Assembly (NCBI GenBank): GCA_001872575.1
Contig: MNWP01000003.1
Span: 1-64,000, forward strand
Reading direction: 5' to 3'
Length of the DNA: 64,000 nt
From: Candidatus Peregrinibacteria bacterium CG1_02_54_53
GTDB lineage: Bacteria; Patescibacteriota; Gracilibacteria; Peribacterales; Peribacteraceae
Part shown: piece by piece, positions 48,966 through 58,088 of the stretch
How the letters are laid out: the number at the start of each line of letters is the position of its first letter
Position numbering within the stretch: position 1 is the stretch's first letter
Translations under genes and position numbers: made by a program
The notes under the pieces: model-generated
Told to the model about the DNA's origin: nothing
The model's database searches: none
The model's input: the letters and a program-made list of their open reading frames with translations, nothing else

Positions 48966-50417
48966 ATGCCCGAACTGGAAGCTGTAATCGGCTTGGAAGT
49001 CCACGCGCAGATGAATACGAAGACGAAGATGTTCTGCGGGTGTGACAACGATGCTTTCGGTAAGACGCCCAACACCACCGTATGTCCCATCTGCATGGGA
49101 TTTCCCGGCACACTGCCTGTTCCAAACAAGGAAGCGATTGCCAAGGCCGTACGGGCCTCGCTGGCTATTGGATGCGCGGTGGCAAGCGAATGTCACTTCG
49201 ACCGCAAGCATTACTTCTACCCCGATCTGCCTGCAGGATTCCAAATCTCCCAGTACGACTTTCCCCTCGCGAAGGGCGGGAACGTGCACTACGACATCAT
49301 CGATGCGAGCGGCAACACCTCAGAAGAACGATCCTGCCGCATCACACGCCTGCACATGGAGAACGATGCGGGAAAATTGAGTCACTACGGCAACAGCACA
49401 CTTTGTGACTACAATAGAGCAGGTACACCACTCATGGAAATCGTTACGGAACCGGATCTGACCTCAGCCCAAGACGCCGTCGCATTCGCTCAGGAACTGC
49501 GACGCATTCTGATCTCGGTGGGAGCGAGTGACGCAGACATGTTTAAGGGAATGATGCGGTTCGATGCTTCGATCTCCCTGAAAGAAAAGGGAACAAAAAA
49601 GCTCAATCCACGCAGTGAGATCAAAAATCTCAACTCATTCAAGGCCCTCGAAAAAGCCCTGCAATTCGAGGAAAAACGACTACGCGATCTGTGGAAGAAA
49701 GACAACGGCCCATTGAAGAACGACATTACTGTCGGCTGGCTGGATGATGAAGAGAAAACCCATGTCCTGCGCGACAAAGAAACTGCCGGCGACTACCGCT
49801 ACTTTCCCGAGCCGGATTTACCGCCGCTGGAGTTCGATACGAAGGAACTCGAGAAAGTGCGCACCGGTCTGCCGCCCCTGCCACGCGAGGAGAAAAAGAA
49901 ACTCTCATCTCTGGGCTTAACCGAAGCAGAGGCGCAGCAACTCAGCGCCGATGCCGACCTCAGGCAAATCTTTGAGGCTGTGTTGGCAAAACTGAAAGAT
50001 GCCAAGCGCACTTCAGGGATCGTCATCACACAGCTTCAGGGATTTCTCAATGCCGCCGGCAAAACGGTACGGCAGGGCCCGGGGGCACAGGCCATGCTTG
50101 ATCTTGTCGAAGCTATCGAGAACGGAAAGATCTCGGGCAGCAAAGGAAAAGATGTGCTGGAGAAAATGGTGGAGACGGGTAAATCCGCTCCCGAAATCAT
50201 CGCGGAAGAAGGGCTGGAGCAAATCTCGGATGAAAGCGCTCTGGAAACACTCGTCGAGAAAGCAATTGCGGCGAATCCGAAGGCTGTTGAATCCTTTAAG
50301 AAAGGAAAAGCCCAGGCACTCGGCGCAATCGTGGGCTGGATTATGAAAGAGACCAAAGGACAGGCGAATCCGGAAAAGGTGAATGGGATTTTGCTGAATA
50401 AAATGAAAGCTAATTAA
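48966..50417 (+). CDS. gatB: Asp-tRNA(Asn)/Glu-tRNA(Gln) amidotransferase subunit B
   Basis: MPELEAVIGLEVHAQMNTKTKMFCGC, NTTVCPICMGFPGTLPV, RKHYFYPDLPAGFQISQYDFP. Confidence 0.97.
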   Translation: MPELEAVIGLEVHAQMNTKTKMFCGCDNDAFGKTPNTTVCPICMGFPGTLPVPNKEAIAKAVRASLAIGCAVASECHFDRKHYFYPDLPAGFQISQYDFPLAKGGNVHYDIIDASGNTSEERSCRITRLHMENDAGKLSHYGNSTLCDYNRAGTPLMEIVTEPDLTSAQDAVAFAQELRRILISVGASDADMFKGMMRFDASISLKEKGTKKLNPRSEIKNLNSFKALEKALQFEEKRLRDLWKKDNGPLKNDITVGWLDDEEKTHVLRDKETAGDYRYFPEPDLPPLEFDTKELEKVRTGLPPLPREEKKKLSSLGLTEAEAQQLSADADLRQIFEAVLAKLKDAKRTSGIVITQLQGFLNAAGKTVRQGPGAQAMLDLVEAIENGKISGSKGKDVLEKMVETGKSAPEIIAEEGLEQISDESALETLVEKAIAANPKAVESFKKGKAQALGAIVGWIMKETKGQANPEKVNGILLNKMKAN

Positions 50418-50418
50418 A

Positions 50419-50583
50419 TCAATGCGGAGAAGCCACCTGCAACATCCACCCCCAAGACGCAGCAAGAATCGCGCTCAGGACTATATCGGTGTTTGATCCA
50501 AAAAAATCAACAAGTGGCGTGCTGGTTGTAGACATTCCCAGTATTGCCGCAATGAAGAATAGGAATCCAGAAACAAATTTCAC
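50419..50583 (-). CDS. 54-aa small hydrophobic membrane protein (GTG start)
   Basis: MKFVSGFLFFIAAILGMSTTSTPLVDFFGSNTDIVLSAILAASWGWMLQVASPH; own translation, not in ORF track. Confidence 0.5.
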   Translation of the reverse strand: MKFVSGFLFFIAAILGMSTTSTPLVDFFGSNTDIVLSAILAASWGWMLQVASPH

Positions 50584-50589
50584 AGATTC

Positions 50590-50688
50590 TTACGATAGTT
50601 TCTTGCCGAAAAGACCGATAACAATGAGACCAATAACATAAATGACCATGAAGAGAACCGGATGGCCTGGAGCGGCAAATAGTGTCAT
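50590..50688 (-). CDS. 32-aa single-TM peptide
   Basis: MTLFAAPGHPVLFMVIYVIGLIVIGLFGKKLS; own translation, not in ORF track. Confidence 0.5.
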   Translation of the reverse strand: MTLFAAPGHPVLFMVIYVIGLIVIGLFGKKLS

Positions 50689-50740
50689 GGCTCAAGTGTA
50701 GCATCACCAGCAATAAATAGGCGTCAAATGAAAATTACGC

Positions 50741-50841
50741 GCGAAGCGCTGGGTGGCTCCGACGGGACCCAGCGCTGGAGCGCAACCACTAAAGGGAAAA
50801 GATGGCTCATGGAAGGAAAACCGCCAGGTTTGCCTTCCATG
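50741..50841 (-). repeat. Structured repeat element, copy B (immediately after the efp stop codon)
   Basis: Minus strand CATGGAAGGCAAACCTGGCGGTTTTCCTTCCATG...CTTTTCCCTTTAGTGGTTGCGCTCCAGCGCTGGGTCCCGTC...ACCCAGCGCTTCGC. Confidence 0.65.
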
Positions 50842-50843
50842 AA

Positions 50844-51401
50844 TTAGACCTTTTTCATATACGCCCCCGTCTCCGTATTCACCTTCACGATATCCCCTTC
50901 ACTTAAAAAGAGCGGCACGTTGACAGTGAGCCCGCTCTCGAGCTTGGCTGGCTTGGTGCCGCCCGTTGCGGTATCACCGCGAACACCGGGCATCGTCTCC
51001 ACAATCTTCAGGTCCACCGTAGGTGGCACCTGAATACCAATGGGGTGCTCCTGAAACATCAGTGCATCGACTTCTACGCCATCCGTAAGATACTGAACGG
51101 TGTCACCTAACGTCTCTTTGTTGAGAAAAAACTGATCGTAACTCTGCAGATCCATGAACGTGTACTGTTCGCCGTCGTTGTAGAGGTATTGCACACGACG
51201 ATATCCCACATCAGCCGGCTCAACCTGTTCGCTTCCCTGAAAATTCTTCTGAATCACTGCACCGGTCTTCAGATTCCTCAGCTTACACTGCATATTCGCC
51301 TTGCTCTGGCTTTTGCGCCCGAACTGCGAAGCAACGATGAGATATGGCACCCCGTCGAGTTGAATCGCACGGCCGGGCTTGAGTTCTGTAATCACGTACA
51401 T
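50844..51401 (-). CDS. efp: Elongation factor P
   Basis: ELKPGRAIQLDGVPYLIVASQFGRKSQSKANMQCKLRNLKTG...; SGLTVNVPLFLSEGDIVKVNTETGAY. Confidence 0.95.
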   Translation of the reverse strand: MYVITELKPGRAIQLDGVPYLIVASQFGRKSQSKANMQCKLRNLKTGAVIQKNFQGSEQVEPADVGYRRVQYLYNDGEQYTFMDLQSYDQFFLNKETLGDTVQYLTDGVEVDALMFQEHPIGIQVPPTVDLKIVETMPGVRGDTATGGTKPAKLESGLTVNVPLFLSEGDIVKVNTETGAYMKKV

Positions 51402-51446
51402 AACAGAACGGCAGTCTGCCGAGTATGACCCCCAGCGGTCAAGCGC

Positions 51447-53384
51447 TCACTGAGGATTCTGCTGCTCTGCAGCTCTCTTCCAGCCAAGATGAATGATGGC
51501 CTGACGTACGCGTTCGGGAAAGTTCTCAGGCCCACCGGGAAGGGCAAAGTAGAGTCTGCGCAGAATGCGCCCCTGATCAGGATGACCCTCGATCGTCCTG
51601 AGCTCTTGAACGAACTGATTCAGGCGCGACTGTGTGAGATGGTAGGCGAAAATGCGCTGACGAATACCGGCTACGAACTGTTGCACCTCGGCTTCTGAGA
51701 GTGATGGAGCCTCTTCAATCGGCAAGTATGCGGTGATCTGCTGAAGGAGAATAGGATCCACTTTTTGCGTCTGGCCGAGTTCCTCTTGTTTCCTGAGTGC
51801 AAGTGCGAGCATTTCGAGCGCCGCCGAGGACTCTCGGCGCACCTCAGGCGTCAGTGTGGCCACATTCTGACTCTTGAGAATTTGCACTTCGGGCTGGAGC
51901 TCCGCCCACATTTCGGGCAATCCGCGCAGGTTCCCCGTCTCGATTGTCTGCGTGAGGACACTGAGAGCATCGAGTAACAAACTACCACGCGTGTCTGTTA
52001 TTGTTCCCGCCGCTCCATCGGCCAGCCTCGAGCTGGTCTCGAGTACAACCTTTTTCAACATGTACCCTTGATCTCCGGGCAATGCCGCTGCGGTATCGCT
52101 CGCATTCTGTGACACAACCTGCCTAAGTAAGAATTGTGCAAGTGTCGCATCACCGGATCCTGTTGCCAGTGAGACAAGTGTCGAACGGTACTCCTCGAGC
52201 GGTAAAGCCACGGCGCCGGTGTGCCCTTGTGCAAGGAGCGCTGCGGCCTCCGTGAGACGCGCATCAGCATGCTGAATTTGCTTTTGAAGTTTGGCCTCGC
52301 CTCCAATAGTGAGAAAAAGGTCGACTGCCTCAACTGCGCGCTTTACCGGATAGAGCGTGGAAGTCGGCAGAATGCGTGCCCGATCCGCAAGACGCGCCTG
52401 CTGCAGTGCGGCGATTTCCTGGCGATGTACCGCATCGAGCGTGAGATTTCCTTGTGCCCAAGGTGCTTGATACGAAGTCGTAGGCAGTTTCTGCGCATAC
52501 GGCGTGCCCGTAGCTCGCAATATGGTCCACTGGCCTGCGACGAGGGGCAGATTCTTGCCCTCGCGTGTGACCTGCGCGCTGCGATCATAGACCTCCACGC
52601 GCACATCGCGCTCACCTTCGATCGAAACGCTTCCGCCATTGACGGTTACGAGGCCCACCGGCGTAAACACGGTGATTCCGCGAAGGTTCGACGGTACAAG
52701 CCCCTGCAACCACAGACGCCCGGTGTAGATCGACAACGTGGGAACAAGCTCTGTAGCAGGTTCCATTCGATCCGAGATATCAACCAGATCGATCATCGTC
52801 CCGTGATCGAGGCGCACGACGCCATCGTCACCCAACACGATACTGGCCTGACCGTCTTCGGCTGTTCGAATTCGCATACCCGCGCGCAATGCGACCTCCT
52901 CTGTAACCGGCCGCCATACCTCGTCGACAAGAATGGAAACGGATCCGTGCGGAAGCAACATTGCTTCCGATCCGGCTGCAGAGTATGGCGCCCAGAGTAT
53001 GCGCGGTGTCATTTGACCAACAAACACGAGCAGCACAGCTGCGGCCACCCATTTCACCCCCCAGAACACATGGCGTGTCTGCCGCACAGGAACAAGCTCG
53101 GGCGAGAATCGCTGCCAGAGCACACGACTCAATCCTTCAGGTGTAACAAACCACCCGCGCAGCTCCACAAGAAATCCGTGAGCGCGGTTTGCCAGAAGAG
53201 AGGAAGAAATCCTCTGCCAGATGGCATGTTTTGCTTCAGGTGTAGGTGTAAGAATGGCTTTAGCGGCACGCAGCGCCTCTGGAGCAGAGACCATCGCCTG
53301 CAGGCGGGTACGAACACGGCTCTGAGCACCCGCATCGGGCGTCAGATCACGTTGGAGCCTTAAGAGGAGGTCCTCTGCAGACAT
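51447..53384 (-). CDS. FecR-domain membrane protein (putative anti-sigma factor) with DUF5667-like region
   Basis: TM then FecR-like WRPVTEEVALRAGMRIRTAEDGQASIVLGDDGVVRLDHGT; YPVKRAVEAVDLFLT region. Confidence 0.75.
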   Translation of the reverse strand: MSAEDLLLRLQRDLTPDAGAQSRVRTRLQAMVSAPEALRAAKAILTPTPEAKHAIWQRISSSLLANRAHGFLVELRGWFVTPEGLSRVLWQRFSPELVPVRQTRHVFWGVKWVAAAVLLVFVGQMTPRILWAPYSAAGSEAMLLPHGSVSILVDEVWRPVTEEVALRAGMRIRTAEDGQASIVLGDDGVVRLDHGTMIDLVDISDRMEPATELVPTLSIYTGRLWLQGLVPSNLRGITVFTPVGLVTVNGGSVSIEGERDVRVEVYDRSAQVTREGKNLPLVAGQWTILRATGTPYAQKLPTTSYQAPWAQGNLTLDAVHRQEIAALQQARLADRARILPTSTLYPVKRAVEAVDLFLTIGGEAKLQKQIQHADARLTEAAALLAQGHTGAVALPLEEYRSTLVSLATGSGDATLAQFLLRQVVSQNASDTAAALPGDQGYMLKKVVLETSSRLADGAAGTITDTRGSLLLDALSVLTQTIETGNLRGLPEMWAELQPEVQILKSQNVATLTPEVRRESSAALEMLALALRKQEELGQTQKVDPILLQQITAYLPIEEAPSLSEAEVQQFVAGIRQRIFAYHLTQSRLNQFVQELRTIEGHPDQGRILRRLYFALPGGPENFPERVRQAIIHLGWKRAAEQQNPQ

Positions 53385-53419
53385 ATCACACTGGGTAAAA
53401 CGGAGAAAAGGCGCTTTTG

Positions 53420-53992
53420 TTACAGCATTCCATGAGCTTCTGGGGGGAGCAGTGCCTCGAGTTTTTCGAGAGCACGGAACTTGAGGACACGAACCGCCCC
53501 TTCGCGCATTTTAAGCGTACGGGCGATTTCACTGTGTGGTAGATCTGCCATATACGAAAGAAGGAGAATGTCGCGATAGCGGCGCGGCAGTTTGTCCATT
53601 GCGGCACGAACCATTGCAAGTGTCTCGGAACGCTTGACGCGATGATCGGCATGGTTCATCTCATCGGGATCATGAAGATCTTCGGGCATTTCGGCGATTT
53701 CGCGCTTCGAACGATAGGCATCGATGACTTCGTACCGCGCAATGCGAAAGAGCCAAGCTGCAAACGGCACACCCTTGCGCTCCTGATACGTGTGAAGCTT
53801 CTCCCAAACTTTAAGAAAGACATCGGCCACCAGATCTTCGGCCATTTCTGTATCGAAACGAAATGCGGCATAGCGATAGACCTGCGGAAAAAAATAGTCG
53901 TACAGACGCTCGAACGCCTGCGTGTCACCCTCTTTGGCCTGACGGACGAAAGAGAGGATTTCCTGCTCGGTGGGGGTGGTGTTCTCCGCCAT
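53420..53992 (-). CDS. ECF-type RNA polymerase sigma factor
   Basis: Region 2 (VYRYAAFRFDTEMAEDLVADVFLKVWEKL) and region 4 (LPRRYRDILLLSYMADLPHSEIARTLKMREGAVRVLKFRALEKL). Confidence 0.92.
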   Translation of the reverse strand: MAENTTPTEQEILSFVRQAKEGDTQAFERLYDYFFPQVYRYAAFRFDTEMAEDLVADVFLKVWEKLHTYQERKGVPFAAWLFRIARYEVIDAYRSKREIAEMPEDLHDPDEMNHADHRVKRSETLAMVRAAMDKLPRRYRDILLLSYMADLPHSEIARTLKMREGAVRVLKFRALEKLEALLPPEAHGML

Positions 53993-54099
53993 GGGAGATG
54001 CCAAGTATACAAGACGAATGAAGGAATACGGCAAAAAATATAGGGAGATACAGCCATCGCAATGCGTACCTTTCGATTGACAAATAATCGATCGCGGCC

Positions 54100-55905
54100 T
54101 CACTCCCACTCAATCGTCGCCGGCGGCTTACTTGTAAGGTCGTAGAAGACGGAGTCGATGCCATTGAGCTCCATAATACGCCTGGTCATGCGTTGCAGGA
54201 CCTCGGGAGGCAGAGCGGCAGCGCGCGCCGTCATTGCCTCCTGTGATTCCACGGGACGCAGCACGACCGATTGCCCTCCGGACGTTTCGCCGAACGGCAG
54301 CAGCACCACGGGAAATTGCCAAATCGATTCATAGAGATCTGCGCGACGCATTTCTTCGATGACAATGGCATCGGCCTCGCGAAGCAGATCTGCACGCTCC
54401 TTGGTGATGGCTCCGGGGGTGAAGACGAAATCGCGCGGCTCGGCAGAAGACGTGCAGAGCAGCACACGATTGAACTCGCGACGACGGTTGGGGATTTCGG
54501 TGGCGAAACGCCAAATCTGCTCGGTGAGCGAGCAGGGTTCTTTCGCAAAGAGCGCAAGAGCGTGCCGGTATGTGCGACCGTCGCCTTGCACTCCCACGCT
54601 CTTTACGGGGAGCACCGCCCATCCTCCTGCCCAGCGCTTGATACCGACATCATCGATCGTAAGCGAATCGGATTTTTCGGCACAGAGAATGCGCACCCCC
54701 AAGCCCGGCCCCGGAAACGGATGTCGCCATACGAGTTCGTGCGGCAACCCCAGCTCCTCGCCAAGTGCCCGGACCTCATCTTTGTAGAGTTCTTTGAGCG
54801 GTTCGATTACGAGTCCTTTTTTGAGCATCTCTTGAATGGCCGGCACGCGATTGTGGTGCGTCTTGATGTGATCGGCATGCTTGGTGCCTTTCGTCTCGAT
54901 GGTATCGGGGTAGATCGTCCCCTGCCCCAGCATCCATCCGTCCGAAGCAGTCAATCCCAACTCTTCACTCACACGTTTCTGCACGGTAAGAAACGTATCG
55001 CCGATCACGCGCCGCTTCTCTTCGGGATCCATCACGCCATCGAGTGCGGAAAAGAATTCCGTCGAGGCATCTTCGATACGCACATTGGTCACACCCAGCC
55101 TCTCAAATGCGGCACGAATCTCAGAAATTTCGTTCTTGCGCATGAGGCCGGTATCGATCAGGAGTCCCTGCACGCGATGGGCCCCCAACACTTCATTGAG
55201 CAACACGAATGCCACGGTGGAATCGACGCCGCCCGATACGAGCATAAAGACGCGCCGGTCCTTCACCTGCTCCGCGATTTCATCACCGATGCGCTTGGCG
55301 TAGCCCGAAACGGACCATGGTGTAGCGCGGCAGAGCTCGACGAAGCGCCGCAGAATCTCCGTGCCATGCTCGGTATGTGTGACTTCGGGATGAAACTGCA
55401 CGGCAAAGAATTTGCGACGCGGATTTTCGAACGCGGCATGAGAACATGTCTGTGATGTTGCCGTGAGCTGGAATCCCTCAGGGAGTTCTGTTGCTTCATC
55501 CCCGTGCGACATCCACACCGTGCACCGCTCACCGATATCTTTGAGCAAAATACCGCCGTCATTCACCGGTTTGATTTCGGTATGGCCATACTCTTTCACC
55601 TTGCCGGCGGTCACGGTGCCGTTGAGCGCTTTGGTCATCCACTGCAGGCCGTAGCAAATACCCAGCACCGGAATACCGAGGGAAAATATTTTGGGATCGG
55701 CCGTGGGGCTCGCCTTGTCGTACACACTCTGCGGTCCGCCCGAGAGAATGATTCCCGCCGCAGTCTTGAGCTCTTTTATCGAAGTGGAGGGATCGCGAAT
55801 CTCGGAATACGCACCGAGACTGCGTACACGACGCGCAATGAGATGCGCATACTGTCCGCCAAAATCGAGAATGATGATCGGCCGCCGTACGTGCGTGTCT
55901 GTCAT
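54100..55905 (-). CDS. guaA: GMP synthase (glutamine-hydrolysing)
   Basis: PIIILDFGGQYAHLIARRVR, VLGICYGLQ, LVSGGVDSTVAFVLL, RHPFPGPGLGVRI. Confidence 0.97.
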   Translation of the reverse strand: MTDTHVRRPIIILDFGGQYAHLIARRVRSLGAYSEIRDPSTSIKELKTAAGIILSGGPQSVYDKASPTADPKIFSLGIPVLGICYGLQWMTKALNGTVTAGKVKEYGHTEIKPVNDGGILLKDIGERCTVWMSHGDEATELPEGFQLTATSQTCSHAAFENPRRKFFAVQFHPEVTHTEHGTEILRRFVELCRATPWSVSGYAKRIGDEIAEQVKDRRVFMLVSGGVDSTVAFVLLNEVLGAHRVQGLLIDTGLMRKNEISEIRAAFERLGVTNVRIEDASTEFFSALDGVMDPEEKRRVIGDTFLTVQKRVSEELGLTASDGWMLGQGTIYPDTIETKGTKHADHIKTHHNRVPAIQEMLKKGLVIEPLKELYKDEVRALGEELGLPHELVWRHPFPGPGLGVRILCAEKSDSLTIDDVGIKRWAGGWAVLPVKSVGVQGDGRTYRHALALFAKEPCSLTEQIWRFATEIPNRRREFNRVLLCTSSAEPRDFVFTPGAITKERADLLREADAIVIEEMRRADLYESIWQFPVVLLPFGETSGGQSVVLRPVESQEAMTARAAALPPEVLQRMTRRIMELNGIDSVFYDLTSKPPATIEWE

Positions 55906-55970
55906 GAGAACAGGATAGCCTGAGACTGGTCGTTGACAAAAGCCGAAGCAGGAGAGACCATGCACCCCCT

Positions 55971-56702
55971 ATGCCAATACCTTCCGCCATTGATGTTCTG
56001 AAAAAACAACTCACAAACGCACCCAAACTCGCTGAAAGAGAGCTGGTGCAACGTACTGAGAAATACAGGCCAGCTGAAGGTGATTCACCTGAAAAAACCG
56101 CAAGACGGCTCGGTCTCATCAGGACTGAAATAGAAAGATATCACGAGGGTATCCGCGACCTGTTACAGAGCAGCGCAAACATGCGCACAGCGACTCCTCT
56201 CGAAGAGATCGAAGGATCATCACCCGATGTTCAGCGCGCATTTGATATCATCGAAGGTGTTTTTGGCGCACCGAACTCAGGAAGTACAGAAGAAACAATG
56301 ATGGTCAATATCGCGCACACACATGCCAAATTCCACGCACAGATGAGAACCATGCTGGAAGCAGTTGAGAAAATTGAAGCTGCCAACGGAAAAACCGCCC
56401 CCACGCTTCAGATGACAAAGAAGCCCCCTGTGACGTCAAAGGCTCGATCTTTGGAGCCAGACCTGCCTGCAAAAACCACTGCCAATCCTCCGCCACACGA
56501 GACTCCTGCTGCTCCCATAGATTCACCCTTACCGAAAGACGATCAGGAGGTAATGGATGAAGGAGTAACAGTGATCGGAGATTCCGGAAAACCCTCGCCG
56601 GTGGATGGCGAAGATGATCTCGATGCCATGTTGAATGAACCTGGCTCCGGAATCGATTTCGAAGAAGTTACGATTAAACCACCAAAGAAAGAAGGAGGGT
56701 GA
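55971..56702 (+). CDS. Hypothetical protein: helical N-terminus, disordered Pro/Lys/Asp-rich C-terminus
   Basis: 243-aa uninterrupted ORF divergent from guaA. Confidence 0.65.
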   Translation: MPIPSAIDVLKKQLTNAPKLAERELVQRTEKYRPAEGDSPEKTARRLGLIRTEIERYHEGIRDLLQSSANMRTATPLEEIEGSSPDVQRAFDIIEGVFGAPNSGSTEETMMVNIAHTHAKFHAQMRTMLEAVEKIEAANGKTAPTLQMTKKPPVTSKARSLEPDLPAKTTANPPPHETPAAPIDSPLPKDDQEVMDEGVTVIGDSGKPSPVDGEDDLDAMLNEPGSGIDFEEVTIKPPKKEGG

Positions 56703-58088
56703 TTATGAACGCGACTGTCGAGAGATCTGCATCCCCAATAGCAGCCACACGGTGTAGGCCACAGCGCTATCCTCCCATGCATGAAGGACGAGTGCGGCAA
56801 TACTGATGCCGAGGAAAAGGAGGAATGCGGGCGAAGAACCGGCAACACGCACAAGCGATTTAAGTAAAACAATGGTGAGTGCAACAAAGAGCAGGAATCC
56901 CAAAATGCCCAATTCCACACCGATTTGCAGGTACCAGTTCTCGGGCAGGAACGGGCAACGGCATTCGTGATCAACGGGCTGCACCTGTGTTGCTCCGAGA
57001 AAGACACAGAGAGTCGGCGTTGTTTTTGCCCATGAGGGATCATCCTGTGGGCGTAAGAAAACACACGTCTCGCTGACACGATTACTGGCCGGCCCCGCAC
57101 TGCCCAGCCCTTCACCCAACGGAGAACGGATCATCCGTCCCATCGCCTGCAGCGGCCGCACCAGATGCCCGCGTGAGGAGGAGAGACGGAAAAATATCGA
57201 AGGAAAGAGTAGCGACGCGATAATGCCCACTGCGACACAAATGAAAACGGCGCCGGCAACGACGCTTTTAAGAAGCGGACGCGGAACCGATCGGCAGAGC
57301 GCAGTGATCGTCATGACAAAGGCGGCAATCCACGCCGCACGTGAGAATGTGAGAAATAGCGCAAGAAGAATAAGGGCGCCCATCGTGGCCTGATTGATCG
57401 TGATCGCCTTCCGTGAAGTCACCTTCATCAGCAACAGGCCGAAGGGAATCAACAGCCACAATCCAAACTGATTCGGCCCGCTCATCGTACCTTGTACACG
57501 ACGCAGTGCCGTTTCACTCACCTGCTGGAAAGCGGCCAGCGGGCCGTCGGCAAAGTAGAGGGAATGTGCCGGGGCATATCCCAACCAAAGAAAGAACCGG
57601 ATCGGCAGCAATATCGTGAGAATTCCATAGAGAGCGACGACCACGCCTGCGCCAAGCAGAACACCGAATGCTGCTCTCTGAAACTGTTCGGACCATGTTG
57701 CGCGCCGTACGAACAGGAACGCAACGAGTGGCACGAAGTCGTACTTGAATCCCAGGAGTGCGAGTTTCAGATCACCGTGGGTGAGGACCGTCACGAACGC
57801 GCTGAGGATAATGAGTGCGACGATCAATCCGTCGATCACATCCAACTGCAAGCGTCGCGGCCGCGCTTGAACCCACTCGATGAGTGCGAGAATCAGAATG
57901 GCGCCCAGCAGCGCCTCCTTCCAAAGTGCGAGGAACGCGAGCGGCGCATGGCCTTTGCCCATGAGGAGCCCGGTACCCACTGTCACGAGCAACGCATGCA
58001 GCGGCAGGAGCGCAAGTAAGACGAGTGTGAGCCGTTCGCGGAGACGTTGGAGCATAGAACGGTTATGAAATCGCAAGTCTCTCGTCAT
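56703..58088 (-). CDS. O-antigen ligase/polymerase-like membrane protein
   Basis: Multi-TM with RVQGTMSGPNQFGLWLLIPFGLLL and LFLTFSRAAWIAAF. Confidence 0.8.
   Translation of the reverse strand: MTRDLRFHNRSMLQRLRERLTLVLLALLPLHALLVTVGTGLLMGKGHAPLAFLALWKEALLGAILILALIEWVQARPRRLQLDVIDGLIVALIILSAFVTVLTHGDLKLALLGFKYDFVPLVAFLFVRRATWSEQFQRAAFGVLLGAGVVVALYGILTILLPIRFFLWLGYAPAHSLYFADGPLAAFQQVSETALRRVQGTMSGPNQFGLWLLIPFGLLLMKVTSRKAITINQATMGALILLALFLTFSRAAWIAAFVMTITALCRSVPRPLLKSVVAGAVFICVAVGIIASLLFPSIFFRLSSSRGHLVRPLQAMGRMIRSPLGEGLGSAGPASNRVSETCVFLRPQDDPSWAKTTPTLCVFLGATQVQPVDHECRCPFLPENWYLQIGVELGILGFLLFVALTIVLLKSLVRVAGSSPAFLLFLGISIAALVLHAWEDSAVAYTVWLLLGMQISRQSRS

Noticed and set aside
52221-53363. 380-aa plus-strand ORF opposite the FecR-domain gene
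   Set aside because: Antisense; Cys/Arg/His-rich composition typical of spurious frames.
54271-55455. 394-aa plus-strand ORF opposite guaA
   Set aside because: Antisense shadow of a clearly conserved GMP synthase.
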